Position numbers and translations under genes: made by a program. DNA of 64,000 nucleotides from Caulobacter sp. S45 (GTDB lineage Bacteria; Pseudomonadota; Alphaproteobacteria; Caulobacterales; Caulobacteraceae). The stretch spans positions 520,815 to 584,814 of the forward strand of contig NZ_LMUL01000014.1 in NCBI RefSeq assembly GCF_009765965.1, in the 5' to 3' direction. Below are positions 44,375 to 55,617 of the stretch, piece after piece. Each line of letters begins with the position of its first letter. Within the stretch, counting starts at the first letter, position 1. The notes under the pieces are model-generated. The model worked only from the letters and a program-made list of their open reading frames with translations, made no database searches and was not told where the DNA came from.

Positions 44375-44738
44375 GAGACCGCCCGCACGACGGGCGCGCT
44401 CCTAAGTTTGGGCGCGCTCGCAAGCAAGCGCGGAGATGATTTGAAGATCATGGCGTCACCCCGCTGTCGATCCCTGAGTGCCGGGATCGCTGCGGACGGT
44501 TCAACGCGCCCGGCCTTGCTCGCTCACCAAGCGAGCCGCACGCGGCTGGGATCGAGTCTCGGTTCGATCGGAAGGAAGGTATCCGCCTGGGCGCCCTCGT
44601 TCCGGCCTGCGGTCAGGGTGGCGCGCTTAAGTCGTAGGCCGCCCGCCACCGTCGGCGACCGCAGACTTAAACCGTTGCGCCCCCACGCGGCACTCACGGG
44701 GGTCCAAACGGACAGCCGGGTTGGTAAAGGAACATAGG
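44375..44738. other. Intergenic region with direct repeat and small hairpin
   Basis: 364 bases between divergent genes. It contains two copies of GGGCGCGCTC (44392-44401 and 44410-44419) spaced 18 bases start to start, just upstream of the methyltransferase operon, and a 7-bp hairpin CGATCCC/GGGATCG (44468-44489). AAAGGA ahead of 44739 is the ribosome-binding site of the copper protein gene. No gene or terminator T-run was found. Confidence 0.5.
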
Positions 44739-45095
44739 ATGGGATGCGTGGCGCGAAACACGAAGCTGAAGATTGGGGCCTGGAGCGCGGGCCTGATAGG
44801 CGGCCTGGCGCTGGCCGGCGCACTTGCGGCTCAGCCGCCGGGACGGACCATAACCGTCCACATCAACGGCGCAGACTACGGGAAGCTGCCCACAGGTCTG
44901 AAGGTCGGCGACACCATCCACTGGGTCAACGACGACACCGTCGGCCACACGGTGACGGCGCGCGACCACAGCTTCGACCTGCACCTGAACCCTGGCCAGA
45001 GCGCCAATCTGACCCTGCAGAAGGACGGCACTTACCAGATCTACTGCCTATACCACTCGACGATGCGGGGCGTGCTGACGGCCGCGGCGCGTTGA
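44739..45095 (+). CDS. Type-1 copper protein (cupredoxin, amicyanin-like)
   Basis: 118 residues with an N-terminal hydrophobic export signal (AGLIGGLALAGALAAQ). The mature domain has GHTVTA (first His ligand) and YCLYHSTMRG, giving the Cys-x2-His-x2-Met ligand loop typical of amicyanin and related short cupredoxins. It carries electrons in the periplasm; partner unknown. The ATG at 44739 has AAAGGA seven bases upstream. It lies convergent to the ECF/anti-sigma pair. Confidence 0.88.
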   Translation: MGCVARNTKLKIGAWSAGLIGGLALAGALAAQPPGRTITVHINGADYGKLPTGLKVGDTIHWVNDDTVGHTVTARDHSFDLHLNPGQSANLTLQKDGTYQIYCLYHSTMRGVLTAAAR

Positions 45096-45309
45096 AGCCT
45101 TACTGAGAGCGGTTCGGGCGCAGCCCGCCGCTTGCCGAACCGGCGGCGCGCTTGATCTTTGGCGCGCCGTTCTCGGGTTCCCAGGTCTTGCGCGCCTCCT
45201 CCAGGCTCAGCCTGATGACGCTGGCGGCGACGCAACAGGCGCGTAAGGCCGCTTGCTCGTGTCGCGAGGCGAAGCCTACAGACCCATTATCGTCGTCGGC
45301 CGAGGCGTC

Positions 45310-45984
45310 TCACCGACCGCGGTCGCCATCGATGGGTTCGGCCAGGATCACCCGGCCGTTGGCGCGAAGCTTGGTGAGGCTGGCGGCGCGCTCAACATCC
45401 GCCACGTGAAGGACATAGGCGTCGCTCGCGGTGGGGCCATCGACCAGGCGGGCTTTGGCGCCACGGAGCATCTCCCGCATATCCTGTTCGGACGTGGTCG
45501 GCTTGAAGATGACCACCACGTTGCCCGGGCTGGCGACCTGAGGCGCCGACAGGACATGGTACTGTGCGTGCTGCGGGTGCGCCCAGATCCAGGCGAAGCC
45601 GGCGATCAGCATCAAGCTCGCGGCATTGGCCGCCACCGCCCAGCCGCCGGACCGCCTGGCGGAAGGTTTGGCTGAGGTGGGCCGGCGATGCGATAGGGCG
45701 GCCACCCTTCGCCGGAGGCTGATACGCCGGCGCGACGCGTCGCCTTCGACCCGGGTCTTGAGTGCGGCCCAACCCCGCTCCACGTCCAAGGACGCTGAAG
45801 CCGCCATGGCGCCCAACGCATGATCGGTCTCCAGTTCGGCGCGACACGCCTCACAGGTCGCGAGGTGGGCCTCCACCATGGCCGCCTCCTCAGGGACGAG
45901 CGTGCCGGTGACGTACCAGGGCAAAAGTTCCTGTATGGCCCGATGCGGGTCACGGCTCATGCTGATGATATCGGCTGTAGTCAT
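45310..45984 (-). CDS. Anti-sigma factor with zinc-finger (zf-HC2) and membrane helix
   Basis: 224 residues. The N-terminal zinc-binding region HLATCEACRAEL (His-x3-Cys-x2-Cys) follows LLPWYVTGTL; one membrane helix (ANAASLMLIAGFAWIWA, about 118-138) precedes a periplasmic domain. It would bind and inhibit the sigma factor encoded immediately upstream (3 bases between genes) and release it on an envelope signal. Its C-terminal periplasmic part is not recognised. Confidence 0.88.
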   Translation of the reverse strand: MTTADIISMSRDPHRAIQELLPWYVTGTLVPEEAAMVEAHLATCEACRAELETDHALGAMAASASLDVERGWAALKTRVEGDASRRRISLRRRVAALSHRRPTSAKPSARRSGGWAVAANAASLMLIAGFAWIWAHPQHAQYHVLSAPQVASPGNVVVIFKPTTSEQDMREMLRGAKARLVDGPTASDAYVLHVADVERAASLTKLRANGRVILAEPIDGDRGR

Positions 45985-45987
45985 GGT

Positions 45988-46566
45988 CTAGACCCAATCT
46001 GCCAGTTCACCGGCTAGCTGACGTTTGAGGTTGCGGCGCGCGTGAAACATCCGCGTTTTGACCGTATCGACGGGGCACCTCATGATCTCCGCGATTTCCC
46101 GATACCCCATCTCATGGAAGTAGGTGAACTCAACGACCGCGCGGTGATCGGGCGACAACTGGCCGATGGCGTGGAGAAGCAACGTCTGGGCTCGCTGTTT
46201 GCCCAACGCCTCTTCGGGCGTCGGCTCGGAGCTGACACGCGCGTCGGCCCACGGGTCCTCCACCGGATCGTCCTGGCGGCGCAAGGCTTTCATCGCCTTG
46301 CGATAGGCGATGCCAAAAATCCAGGTCGACAACTGGCTGGCCCCGTTGAAGGAATGGGCGCGATCCCACACGACCATCAGGGTGTCGTTCATCACCTCCT
46401 CGACCATCTGGGGACGGTGCAGCAGCTTGGACAGGAAGCGGGTGAGGCGCGGGCGGTAAACGCGATAGAGATCTTCGAACGCCGCCATGTCCCGCGCGAG
46501 AATACGCGACATCAAAGCTTGATCGCTGTCGCGCCCGCTACGCGGCTTAGGCTGATTGGCCCCCAT
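45988..46566 (-). CDS. ECF-type RNA polymerase sigma factor
   Basis: 192 residues. Sigma region 2 (FEDLYRVYRPRLTRFLSKLL, then MNDTLMVVW and STWIFGIAYRKAMKAL) and region 4 (LSPDHRAVVEFTYFHEMGY REIAEIMRCPVDTVKTRMFHAR) are complete. The ATG at 46566 fits the usual length; the frame is open to 46635. It is followed by its anti-sigma partner. Regulon unknown; the nearby cupredoxin gene is a candidate target, but no repeated promoter motif was verified. Confidence 0.92.
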   Translation of the reverse strand: MGANQPKPRSGRDSDQALMSRILARDMAAFEDLYRVYRPRLTRFLSKLLHRPQMVEEVMNDTLMVVWDRAHSFNGASQLSTWIFGIAYRKAMKALRRQDDPVEDPWADARVSSEPTPEEALGKQRAQTLLLHAIGQLSPDHRAVVEFTYFHEMGYREIAEIMRCPVDTVKTRMFHARRNLKRQLAGELADWV

Positions 46567-46887
46567 CGATATTCCACTCGAAATCGCAGGATGTTCCCTG
46601 CGTGTGAGTGCCCGCCAGCGGCGGAATGGTTTCATGGAGAATCGACAATCTTGGAGCGCCGAATGCGATTGAAGGCATTGTCAGACCAAACTGAAGAGTC
46701 GGCGGCCTCTGGCGTCACACTCGTTTTCGCGGGCATGGTGGGCGCAGCAAGCATCGACGTCGTAAGGCGTTGGCGAGGGCGGGCGGTTTAAATCACCATG
46801 TGTGAATTTGGTCTGACACTGCCCCGAAAGCGCATGCCCTGCCGGTTCTGCTCCAGCCGGATCAGGACGGCCCAGGGCTAGTTGCCG
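46567..46887. other. Intergenic region with inverted short repeats
   Basis: 321 bases upstream of the sigma factor gene and downstream of the MFS gene. It holds GGCATTGTCAGACCAAA (46674-46690) and, in opposite orientation, TTTGGTCTGACACTGCC (46808-46824), forming an imperfect inverted pair about 150 bases apart. A third related copy lies at 48339. No open reading frame between them looks coding. Confidence 0.55.
46674..46824. repeat. Imperfect inverted-repeat pair (TGTCAGACCAAA core)
   Basis: Left copy GGCATTGTCAGACCAAA and right copy reading GGCAGTGTCAGACCAAA on the minus strand, 16 of 17 matching. Either remnants of a mobile-element end or a pair of FadR-type GntR operators (consensus like TTGGTCAGACCAA). 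Confidence 0.45.
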
Positions 46888-48237
46888 TCAATGCGCCGCG
46901 ACCGGTTCGGCGCCGCCGAAGTCCATCTGCTTGCGTGCGGGCAAGAGGCCCAGGATCGCCAGGCCGCCCACCACCGACGGCGCGCCCATGGCGAAGAAGA
47001 TCTGTGGCACGCCGGCATGCTGGGCGACCATGGCTCCCAGCACCAGCGGCCCGACGATCTGACCGACCCGCCCCATGCCGCTGGCCCAGCCGATCCCCGA
47101 GCCGCGCATGCGGGTGGGATAGACGGCGGCGGCCAGGGCGAACAGGGCGCACACCGAGCCGCCCAGCGTCACCCCCTCCACGAAGAGGTCGACGGTCAGC
47201 AGCGGCAGGGAATAGGTCAGCGACCCCAGCAGGGCCGTCGATATGCCGCCGATGATCATGAAGGGCACCAGCATCACGAACGGGCCGTACTTCCGCATCA
47301 CCGCTCCGACCGCAATCGCGCCGCAGACGCCGCCGAGATTGCCCGCCACCAGCATCAAGGTCGCGGTGGCCAGAGGAATGTGCGCGATCTTGAATATCGT
47401 CGGAGCAAAGGTGTTGATGCACAGCACGGCCTGGAAGGCGGTGAAAAAGGGGACCCACAGGACCAGGGTGGTCAGCGCCCGGCCCTCGGTGAACAGGGGA
47501 ACGACGCCGGAGCCCTGCTCAACTTGGCCGACGTTGGAGGTGAAGGTCACGCCCGCATAGTTCTCGCCGGTGATGCGCCCCAGGATCTGGCCGAGCCGCG
47601 CGCTGCGCTCGCCCTTGGCCAGCAGGAAGCGTAGGGATTCCGGGAAGGTGGTCGCCACCAGCACCGCCATGGCCGCCGGGCCGAGGCCCCCCAGCACGAA
47701 GACCGACTTCCAGCCCACGTGGGTGATCAACTGGGAGCCGACTAGGCCGCCCACCACCCCGCCGAGCGGGAAGGCGGCGTAGAGCGAGCTGACCACGATG
47801 GCGCGCAGCCTGCGCGGCGAGTATTCGCCTCCCAGCGCCAGGAAGCTCGGCGCCGCCCCACCCAAACCCAGGCCGGCCAGGAAGCGCATGACCAGGATCT
47901 GCGGCAGCGTATGGGCGAAGATGGTGGTGAAGGTGAAGATGCTGAAAAGGGTGCAGGACAGCACCAGCGGCCACTTGCGCCCGAAGCGGTCGGCCGCCGG
48001 GCCGAAAGTGAAGGCGCCGATAGTGGCGCCGACCAAGCCCGCCGAGATGATCAGGCCGATGGTGTGCATGGGCACCCTGACCGCCGCCGCAACCATGGGC
48101 GCAGTGTAGCCGATGCACTGGGTGTCCAGGCCATCAAGCGCCGCGACCAAGCCGCAGCCAATCAGGATGAGCCACTGAAAGGGCCCCAACGATCGGGAGT
48201 CGATCACCTCAGAAGCATTCACCACTCCGGTATTCAT
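46888..48237 (-). CDS. MFS transporter, aromatic acid:H+ symporter (AAHS) type
   Basis: 449 residues with 12 predicted membrane helices. GFTFGPAADRFGRKWPLV-like loop (GAFTFGPAADRFGRK) between helices 2 and 3 and DGLDTQCIGYTAP in helix 1 are typical of AAHS/BenK/PcaK-like importers for benzoates and related acids. The ATG at 48237 has a GGTGGGG element upstream. A copy of the TGTCAGAC repeat lies about 105 bases upstream of its start, a possible operator. No aromatic-degradation gene is intact nearby. Confidence 0.85.
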   Translation of the reverse strand: MNTGVVNASEVIDSRSLGPFQWLILIGCGLVAALDGLDTQCIGYTAPMVAAAVRVPMHTIGLIISAGLVGATIGAFTFGPAADRFGRKWPLVLSCTLFSIFTFTTIFAHTLPQILVMRFLAGLGLGGAAPSFLALGGEYSPRRLRAIVVSSLYAAFPLGGVVGGLVGSQLITHVGWKSVFVLGGLGPAAMAVLVATTFPESLRFLLAKGERSARLGQILGRITGENYAGVTFTSNVGQVEQGSGVVPLFTEGRALTTLVLWVPFFTAFQAVLCINTFAPTIFKIAHIPLATATLMLVAGNLGGVCGAIAVGAVMRKYGPFVMLVPFMIIGGISTALLGSLTYSLPLLTVDLFVEGVTLGGSVCALFALAAAVYPTRMRGSGIGWASGMGRVGQIVGPLVLGAMVAQHAGVPQIFFAMGAPSVVGGLAILGLLPARKQMDFGGAEPVAAH

Positions 48238-48338
48238 CCGCCCCACCCGTTTCTTGTTATATCTGGACGGTAATCCCCATCGAGCGCCCGACCAACGGGA
48301 AAGCGCGGCCGTCTTGTCGTCGCTGTAAGGGGACAAGC

Positions 48339-48355
48339 GGCATTGTCAGACTAAA
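48339..48355 (+). repeat. Third copy of the GGCATTGTCAGAC repeat
   Basis: GGCATTGTCAGACTAAA, one mismatch to the copy at 46674-46690, upstream of the divergently read MFS gene. See the pair at 46674-46824. Confidence 0.45.
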
Positions 48356-48466
48356 ATGGAATTTGTCAGCTTCCGGCCGTTCCTCGTCTACGAGGAAGTC
48401 AGCATATCCCACCGCTACAAGGCGCAGCACGACGGCGGCGGCGCTGAACCGATGCCAAAACCGTAG
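48356..48466 (+). pseudogene. Possible C-terminal fragment of a lost gene
   Basis: A short open stretch of 36 codons ending in AEPMPKP-stop, with coding-like composition (RPFLVYEEVSISHRYKAQH). It begins at the repeat copy and has no ribosome-binding site. It may be the tail of a gene truncated by a rearrangement. The family is not recognised. Confidence 0.3.
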
Positions 48467-48472
48467 CCGGAA

Positions 48473-48953
48473 TCAGGCACCCGGCCTGAAGCGGGCCACC
48501 AGATCGTAGGTCTCGCCGGAGAACTGGAGCCGCACCCGAGTGACGTTTTCTCCGTCCCTCCAGGTGCGCCGGTCAATCACCAAGCAGGCCGCCCGCCGCC
48601 AACTGGACCTCGTCGGGCTGTTTGGTGCGTGGCGCGCGTACGCGCCGCGAGACTAGGCGGAAGGCGTAGGTCTCGCCGCGGGCGAGAATCTCCGTCTGGA
48701 TTTCGGGAATGTGCAGCACTGGGGCATGGAGCTTGGGCCGGGCCACGAACGATCCGGCTCGCTTGCGCCGAACGATCAGCCCGGCTTCTACCAGCGCGGC
48801 CATGGCCTTGTTCACCGTCATCCGGGCGCAGCCATACTCGGCCATCAGCTCGGTCTCGAACGGGACCCGATAGCCTGGCGGCCATTGTCCGGAGCGGATA
48901 CGGGCCTCGATACCGCTGCGAATACGTTGGTGCAGCGGCGGCGGAACGGTCAA
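48473..48953 (-). pseudogene. hutC: Histidine-utilisation repressor HutC, internal deletion
   Basis: The N-terminal winged HTH is intact (LHQRIRSGIEARIRSG, PFETELMAEYGCARMTVNKAM), starting with TTG in the TTGA overlap with the hutF stop. After RTKQPDEVQLAAGG the frame runs into a stop (48573). Directly past that point, in another frame, the end of the UTRA domain continues as CLVIDRRTWRDGENVTRV and ARFRPGA-stop (48473). The two parts join near 48580-48600, so an estimated 70-80 residues of the effector domain are missing and the reading frame is broken. A truncated DNA-binding peptide may still be made, but ligand sensing must be lost. Confidence 0.8.
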
Positions 48954-50311
48954 TCGAGTAGTCTCCTCAGGGTGGCGGCATAGCTCGCGGCTATGGTCGC
49001 ACGGCCGAGATGGCGGCCGCCAGCCACCACTTGACGGCCCCGGCGCCACACGCCGTCGATCGCCGCCCGGGCGCCGCCGAAGATCCAGCTGTCGAGAAGG
49101 GCGTCTCCTCTGCGCCCCACCAGGCTGGGATGCTCTGGGTCCAGGGTGAGAAAGTCCGCCGAGGCGCCAGGGACAAGACCCTCGGCGCCGTCGAGCGCCC
49201 GGGCGCCGCCGCAGAGCGCCACCTTGTAGAGGTTCGCGCCTGTAGACCGCTTCGGCCCCCCTGCCAGAACGGCGCGGCCGTGGCGCGTCAGCCTCTGGCC
49301 GTATTCGAGCAGACGCAACTCTTCGGCCACGTCGATACTGACATTGGAATCCGAGCCGACGCCGAAGACGCCGCCGGCGGCCAGGAAAAGGTCAGCGGGG
49401 AACACCCCGTCGCCGAGATTAGCTTCCGTCACCGGACACAGGCCCGCCGTCGCCCCACTTCGGGCCAGCGCTTGAACCTCATCGTCATCCAAGTGCGTGG
49501 CGTGCACGAAGCACCAGCGCTCGTCGATTTGGGCATGATCCAACAGCCAGCGCACCGGCCGTCGCCCGAGCACAGCCAGACTGTCCTCGACCTCCTTGAG
49601 CTGCTCGGCGACATGGATGTGGATGGGACCGCCGTCGGCCAAGGGCGTGATCGCCGCCAACTCCTGCGGTGTCACGGCGCGCAGGCTGTGGGGCGCAATC
49701 CCCAGGACGCCGTCGGGCAGGTCCTCCAAGGCGGCGCGGGAGGCCTCCAACAGGCGGGCATAGCCGTCGATCGTATGCAGGAAGCGCTTCTGGTCGGAAC
49801 TGGGCGCGGCGCCGCCAAAGCCCGAGTGGGCGTAGAACACCGGCAGGAGCGTTAGGCCGATGCCGCTCTCCTGGGCGGCGGCTGCCAGACGCCGGCCCAT
49901 CTCCGCCGGGTCCTCGTACGGGGCGCCGTCCACGTCGTGGTGCAGATAGTGGAATTCTCCGACCCGAGTGAAGCCGCTTTCCAGCATCTCCACCTGGGCC
50001 ATGGCGGCGATCGCCTGCACCGCCTCAGGATCAAGGCGCCCGAGGAACCGGTACATCACCTCTCGCCAAGTCCAGAAGCTGTCCGCTCCTGAGCCGCTGA
50101 TTTCCGTCAGGCCGGCCATGGCCCGCTGGAACGCGTGACTATGCAGGTTGCCGAGACCCGGCAGGCCGATGGCCGCGGTCCGATCGCCCGGCGCCGGGCG
50201 CGATCCCGGCTCAAGGGTCACGATCAGCCCGTCGCGCACGCTCATGCGCACCTGCGACGCCCAGCCGGCCGGCGTCAGCGCTTGGTCAAAAAAGAAGTGC
50301 GCCTCGGTCAC
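48950..50311 (-). CDS. hutF: Formimidoylglutamate deiminase
   Basis: 453 residues. HutF converts N-formimidoyl-L-glutamate to N-formyl-L-glutamate and ammonia, the step preceding HutG in histidine degradation. GLPGLGNLHSHAFQRAMAG has the metal-binding HxH, then HIHVAEQ, FVHATHLDDDE and VGSDSNVSID supply further ligands. The start is GTG at 50311 with AAGG eight bases upstream. It is divergent from hutI across a palindromic operator, and its stop overlaps the broken hutC gene. Confidence 0.95.
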   Translation of the reverse strand: MTEAHFFFDQALTPAGWASQVRMSVRDGLIVTLEPGSRPAPGDRTAAIGLPGLGNLHSHAFQRAMAGLTEISGSGADSFWTWREVMYRFLGRLDPEAVQAIAAMAQVEMLESGFTRVGEFHYLHHDVDGAPYEDPAEMGRRLAAAAQESGIGLTLLPVFYAHSGFGGAAPSSDQKRFLHTIDGYARLLEASRAALEDLPDGVLGIAPHSLRAVTPQELAAITPLADGGPIHIHVAEQLKEVEDSLAVLGRRPVRWLLDHAQIDERWCFVHATHLDDDEVQALARSGATAGLCPVTEANLGDGVFPADLFLAAGGVFGVGSDSNVSIDVAEELRLLEYGQRLTRHGRAVLAGGPKRSTGANLYKVALCGGARALDGAEGLVPGASADFLTLDPEHPSLVGRRGDALLDSWIFGGARAAIDGVWRRGRQVVAGGRHLGRATIAASYAATLRRLLD

Positions 50312-50332
50312 TAGACAATCCTTGCCTCGCAG

Positions 50333-50348
50333 ATATGTCTATACATAT
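50333..50348. promoter_or_regulatory. HutC-type operator between hutF and hutI
   Basis: Inverted repeat ATATGT-CTAT-ACATAT, containing TGTCTATACA, the kind of site bound by HutC repressors. It lies in the 81-base gap between the divergent hutF and hutI starts, so one site can control both transcripts. The recognised regulator gene in this locus is broken. Confidence 0.75.
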
Positions 50349-50392
50349 TGAACCGAGCGGCAAGAGGCCGCCTCCGCCGAAGGAAACGGGCG

Positions 50393-51598
50393 ATGCGGTG
50401 CGAGCGGTTATGGCGAAATGTCCGCATGGCGACGCTCGCCCCGACTCTGCCCGGCCTCGGGATCGTCGAAGACGGGCTTATCGCGGCCCGGGGCGGTCGC
50501 ATCCTGTACGCCGGTCCGGCGGGAGAGGCGCCCGCGTTGGAGGCCGAGGAGTCGATCGACGGCGAGGGGCGCTGGGTCACTCCGGGGCTGATCGACCCAC
50601 ACACCCATCTCGTCTACGGCGGCGACCGCGCCCAGGAGTTCGAGCGGCGCCTTGCAGGTGCGAGCTATGAGGAGATTGCGCTTAGCGGAGGTGGGATCCT
50701 TTCCACCATGCGAGCCACGCGCGTGGCCGACGAAGCGGCCTTGGTCTCCACCGCCTTGCCCCGCCTGGACGCCCTGATCGCCGAAGGCATGACCACGATT
50801 GAGATCAAGTCCGGCTACGGGCTCTCGCTGGCCGACGAACTGAAGAGCCTCCGCGCCGCCCGGACCCTGGGCCGGGTCCGGCCGGTGTCGGTGACGACGA
50901 CCTTGTTGGGCGCCCACGCCTTGCCGCCGGAATTCGCCGATAACCCGGAGCAGTATGTCGATCTGGTCTGCGATGCGATGATCCCGGCGGCGGCCTCCGC
51001 GGGCCTGGCCGACGCCGTGGACGCGTTCTGCGAGGGCATCGGCTTTTCCGCGGCCCAAACCCGGCGCGTGTTCGAGGCCGCCCGCGCCCACGGCTTACCG
51101 GTCAAGCTGCACGCCGAGCAGCTTTCGAACCTGAACGGCGCGGCCCTCGCCGCAGAATTCGGCGCGCTGTCGGCCGATCACCTGGAATATCTGGACGAGG
51201 CGGGTGTCCAAGCCATGGCCCGGGCCGGTACGGTCGCGACCCTTTTGCCCGGCGCCTTCTATTTCGTGCGCGAAACCCGGCTCCCGCCCGTCGAGGCGCT
51301 GCGCGCGGCCCGTGTGCCGATGGCGCTGGCGACCGATTGCAATCCCGGCACCTCGCCCCTCACCTCGCTGCTGCTGGTCATGAACATGGCCGCGACCTTG
51401 TTCCGCATGACCGTCCCGGAGTGCCTGGCCGGCGTCACCCGCGAGGCGGCGCGCGCGCTCGGCATGGGCGCCGAGACCGGGACGCTGGAGGCGGGCAAGC
51501 GCTGCGACCTGGCGATCTGGGACGTCGAGCGCCCGGCCGAACTCGTTTACCGCATGGGGCTCAACCCGCTCCATGCCCGCGTCTGGAGTGGACAATGA
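50393..51598 (+). CDS. hutI: Imidazolonepropionase
   Basis: 401 residues; hydrolyses 4-imidazolone-5-propionate to N-formimidoyl-glutamate. The amidohydrolase motifs [41 protein letters not shown] and ATDCNPG match HutI. The ATG at 50393 has AAGGAAA upstream; the alternative TTG 50348 overlaps the operator. It is first in the hutI-H-G-U-D transcript, with every gene pair overlapping by about four bases except hutG-hutU. Confidence 0.95.
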   Translation: MRCERLWRNVRMATLAPTLPGLGIVEDGLIAARGGRILYAGPAGEAPALEAEESIDGEGRWVTPGLIDPHTHLVYGGDRAQEFERRLAGASYEEIALSGGGILSTMRATRVADEAALVSTALPRLDALIAEGMTTIEIKSGYGLSLADELKSLRAARTLGRVRPVSVTTTLLGAHALPPEFADNPEQYVDLVCDAMIPAAASAGLADAVDAFCEGIGFSAAQTRRVFEAARAHGLPVKLHAEQLSNLNGAALAAEFGALSADHLEYLDEAGVQAMARAGTVATLLPGAFYFVRETRLPPVEALRAARVPMALATDCNPGTSPLTSLLLVMNMAATLFRMTVPECLAGVTREAARALGMGAETGTLEAGKRCDLAIWDVERPAELVYRMGLNPLHARVWSGQ

Positions 51599-53130
51599 AC
51601 AGCGTGAACCTGCGCCCCGGCGAAGTGACCCTGCCGGAGTGGCGGGCGGTCTATCGCGGCGCCGGAGTCGGCCTGAACCCGGCCTGTGCGCCCAAGGTCG
51701 CCGCCAGCGCCGAGGCCGTCGCGGCGATCCTGTCGCACGGCGAGCCGGTCTACGGCGTCAACACCGGCTTCGGGAAGCTGGCGAGCGTGCGCATCGCCCC
51801 CGAGGACCTGGAGCAGCTGCAGCGCAATATTGTCCTGTCCCACGCCGCGGGGGTTGGCGAGCCGTCGCCGGTGGCGGTGGTGCGGCTGATGATGGCGCTC
51901 AAGCTCGCCAGCCTCGCCCAGGGCTTTTCCGGCGTGCAGCCCAAGACCGTCGCCCTGCTGGAGGCGATGCTGGTCAAGGGCGTGATTCCGATCATCCCGG
52001 CCCAGGGCTCGGTCGGCGCCTCGGGCGATCTGGCGCCCCTGGCGCACATGGCCTGCGCCATGATCGGCGAGGGCGACGCGGCCTTCGAAGGCCAGCGCCT
52101 GCCCGCCGCCACCGCCTTGGCGCGTGCGGGATTGACGCCCCTGGTGCTGGGACCGAAGGAGGGTCTGGCCCTGCTCAACGGCACCCAGTTCTCCACCGCC
52201 TTCGCGCTGGCGGCCCTGTTCGAGGCGGAGGTGCTGTTCCGCTCCGCGCTTGTGACCGGCGCGCTCTCGACCGAGGCGGCCAAGGGTTCCGACGCGCCGT
52301 TCGATCCGCGCATCCACGCCGTGCGCCGCCACCGCGGCCAGATCGAAGCCGCCGATGCGCTCCGCAGACTGATGGATAGCTCGGCGATCCGCGCCTCGCA
52401 CCTGGTCAACGACACCCGCGTGCAGGACCCCTACTGCCTGCGCTGCCAGCCCCAGGTGATGGGCGCGGCGCTCGATGTATTACGCCAGGCCGCCGACACG
52501 CTGGCGACGGAGGCCAACGGCGTCACCGACAACCCGCTGATCTTCGCCGATACGGGCGAGGCGCTGTCGGGCGGCAACTTCCACGCCGAGCCGGTGGCCT
52601 TCGCCGCCGACATGATCGCGCTGGCGGTGTGCGAGATCGGTTCGCTGTCGGAGCGGCGCACGGCCATGCTGGTCGACCCGGCCCTGTCGGGCCTACCGGC
52701 CTTCCTGACGCCCAAGCCGGGCCTGAACTCCGGCTTCATGATCCCCCAGGTCACCGCCGCCGCCCTGGTGTCGGAGAACAAGCAGCGGGCCTATCCCGCC
52801 AGCGTCGACTCCATCCCCACCTCCGCCAACCAGGAGGACCACGTCTCCATGGCCGCCCATGGCGCACGGCGCCTGATGGGCATGGTGGAGAATGCGGTCG
52901 CGGTGATCGGGATCGAGCTGCTGGCCGCCGCCCAGGGCTGCGACTTCCATACGGGCCTGGCCTCCAGCGCGGCGCTCGAAGGCGTGCGAGGGCTGGTCCG
53001 CAAGGTGGTCCCGCATCTGGACGACGACCGTCTGTTCCATCCCGACATGGCGGCGGCGATCCAGCTGGTCGCCAGCGGACAGGTCGCCACGGCGGCCGGG
53101 GAGGCTCATTTGCCCTGGATCGCCCGATGA
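51595..53130 (+). CDS. hutH: Histidine ammonia-lyase
   Basis: 511 residues; converts L-histidine to urocanate and ammonia with an MIO cofactor formed from Ala-Ser-Gly. The motif [16 protein letters not shown] at about residues 138-153 contains that triad. [11 protein letters not shown] near residue 53 and [15 protein letters not shown] near 415 are also typical. ATGA overlap with hutI and hutG. Confidence 0.97.
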   Translation: MNSVNLRPGEVTLPEWRAVYRGAGVGLNPACAPKVAASAEAVAAILSHGEPVYGVNTGFGKLASVRIAPEDLEQLQRNIVLSHAAGVGEPSPVAVVRLMMALKLASLAQGFSGVQPKTVALLEAMLVKGVIPIIPAQGSVGASGDLAPLAHMACAMIGEGDAAFEGQRLPAATALARAGLTPLVLGPKEGLALLNGTQFSTAFALAALFEAEVLFRSALVTGALSTEAAKGSDAPFDPRIHAVRRHRGQIEAADALRRLMDSSAIRASHLVNDTRVQDPYCLRCQPQVMGAALDVLRQAADTLATEANGVTDNPLIFADTGEALSGGNFHAEPVAFAADMIALAVCEIGSLSERRTAMLVDPALSGLPAFLTPKPGLNSGFMIPQVTAAALVSENKQRAYPASVDSIPTSANQEDHVSMAAHGARRLMGMVENAVAVIGIELLAAAQGCDFHTGLASSAALEGVRGLVRKVVPHLDDDRLFHPDMAAAIQLVASGQVATAAGEAHLPWIAR

Positions 53131-53945
53131 TCCCGTCCTGGCTCGAAATCCATCGCGGCGACGCCCCGCTGATCGTCAGCATCCCGCACACCGGGACCGA
53201 AATCCCGGCGGAGATCGAGGCGCGGCTGGTCTCGCCTTGGCTGGGACGCAAGGACGCCGACTGGCATATCGAGCGGCTGTATGACTTCGCGGCCGGGCTC
53301 GGCGCGACGACGGTGCGCACGACGATCTCGCGCACGGTGATCGACGTCAACCGCGACCCGAGCGGCGCCTCGCTCTATCCCGGCCAGACCACCACAGGGC
53401 TCTGTCCGATTGAAACCTTCGATGGCGAGCCGCTCTACCGTCCCGGCGCCGAACCCGACGATGCGGAGATCGCCACGCGTCGCGAGACCTGGTTCGCGCC
53501 TTACCACGCCACCCTCGCCGCCGAGATCGTACGCCTGAGGGCCGATCATCCCCGGGTGGTGCTCTATGAGGCCCACTCGATCCGCTCGCGCATGCCGCGC
53601 CTGTTCGAGGGCGAGCTGCCCCAGTTCAACCTCGGCGCCAACAGCGGCGCGAGTTGCGACGAGGCGTTGACGGCGGCGGTCGAGGCGGCCTGCGACGCCT
53701 CGGGGCTGAGCCGGGCGACCAACGGCCGGTTCAAGGGCGGCTGGACCACCCGCCATTACGGCCAGCCCGGCGACGGCGTCCACGCCATCCAGATGGAGCT
53801 GGCCTGTCGCGGCTACATGGACGATCCCGACGTCCTGCCCACGCCGCAAAGCTGGCCCGCACCCTACCGCCCCGACCAGGCCGCGCCGCTGCGCGCGACC
53901 CTGACCGACGTCCTCCAGGCCTGCCTGACCTTTACGCGGAGCTGA
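53127..53945 (+). CDS. hutG: N-formylglutamate amidohydrolase
   Basis: 272 residues; hydrolyses N-formyl-L-glutamate to glutamate and formate. [12 protein letters not shown] near the N-terminus, [41 protein letters not shown] and [11 protein letters not shown] are signature segments of this family. It completes the five-step route begun by HutH, HutU, HutI and HutF. Confidence 0.95.
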   Translation: MIPSWLEIHRGDAPLIVSIPHTGTEIPAEIEARLVSPWLGRKDADWHIERLYDFAAGLGATTVRTTISRTVIDVNRDPSGASLYPGQTTTGLCPIETFDGEPLYRPGAEPDDAEIATRRETWFAPYHATLAAEIVRLRADHPRVVLYEAHSIRSRMPRLFEGELPQFNLGANSGASCDEALTAAVEAACDASGLSRATNGRFKGGWTTRHYGQPGDGVHAIQMELACRGYMDDPDVLPTPQSWPAPYRPDQAAPLRATLTDVLQACLTFTRS

Positions 53946-53949
53946 GCCC

Positions 53950-55613
<1,664 letters not shown>

Positions 55614-55617
<4 letters not shown>

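Noticed and set aside
45096-45309. Open frame of about 68 codons after the anti-sigma stop on the minus strand
   Set aside because: No start codon or ribosome-binding site, no motif; likely chance in GC-rich DNA.
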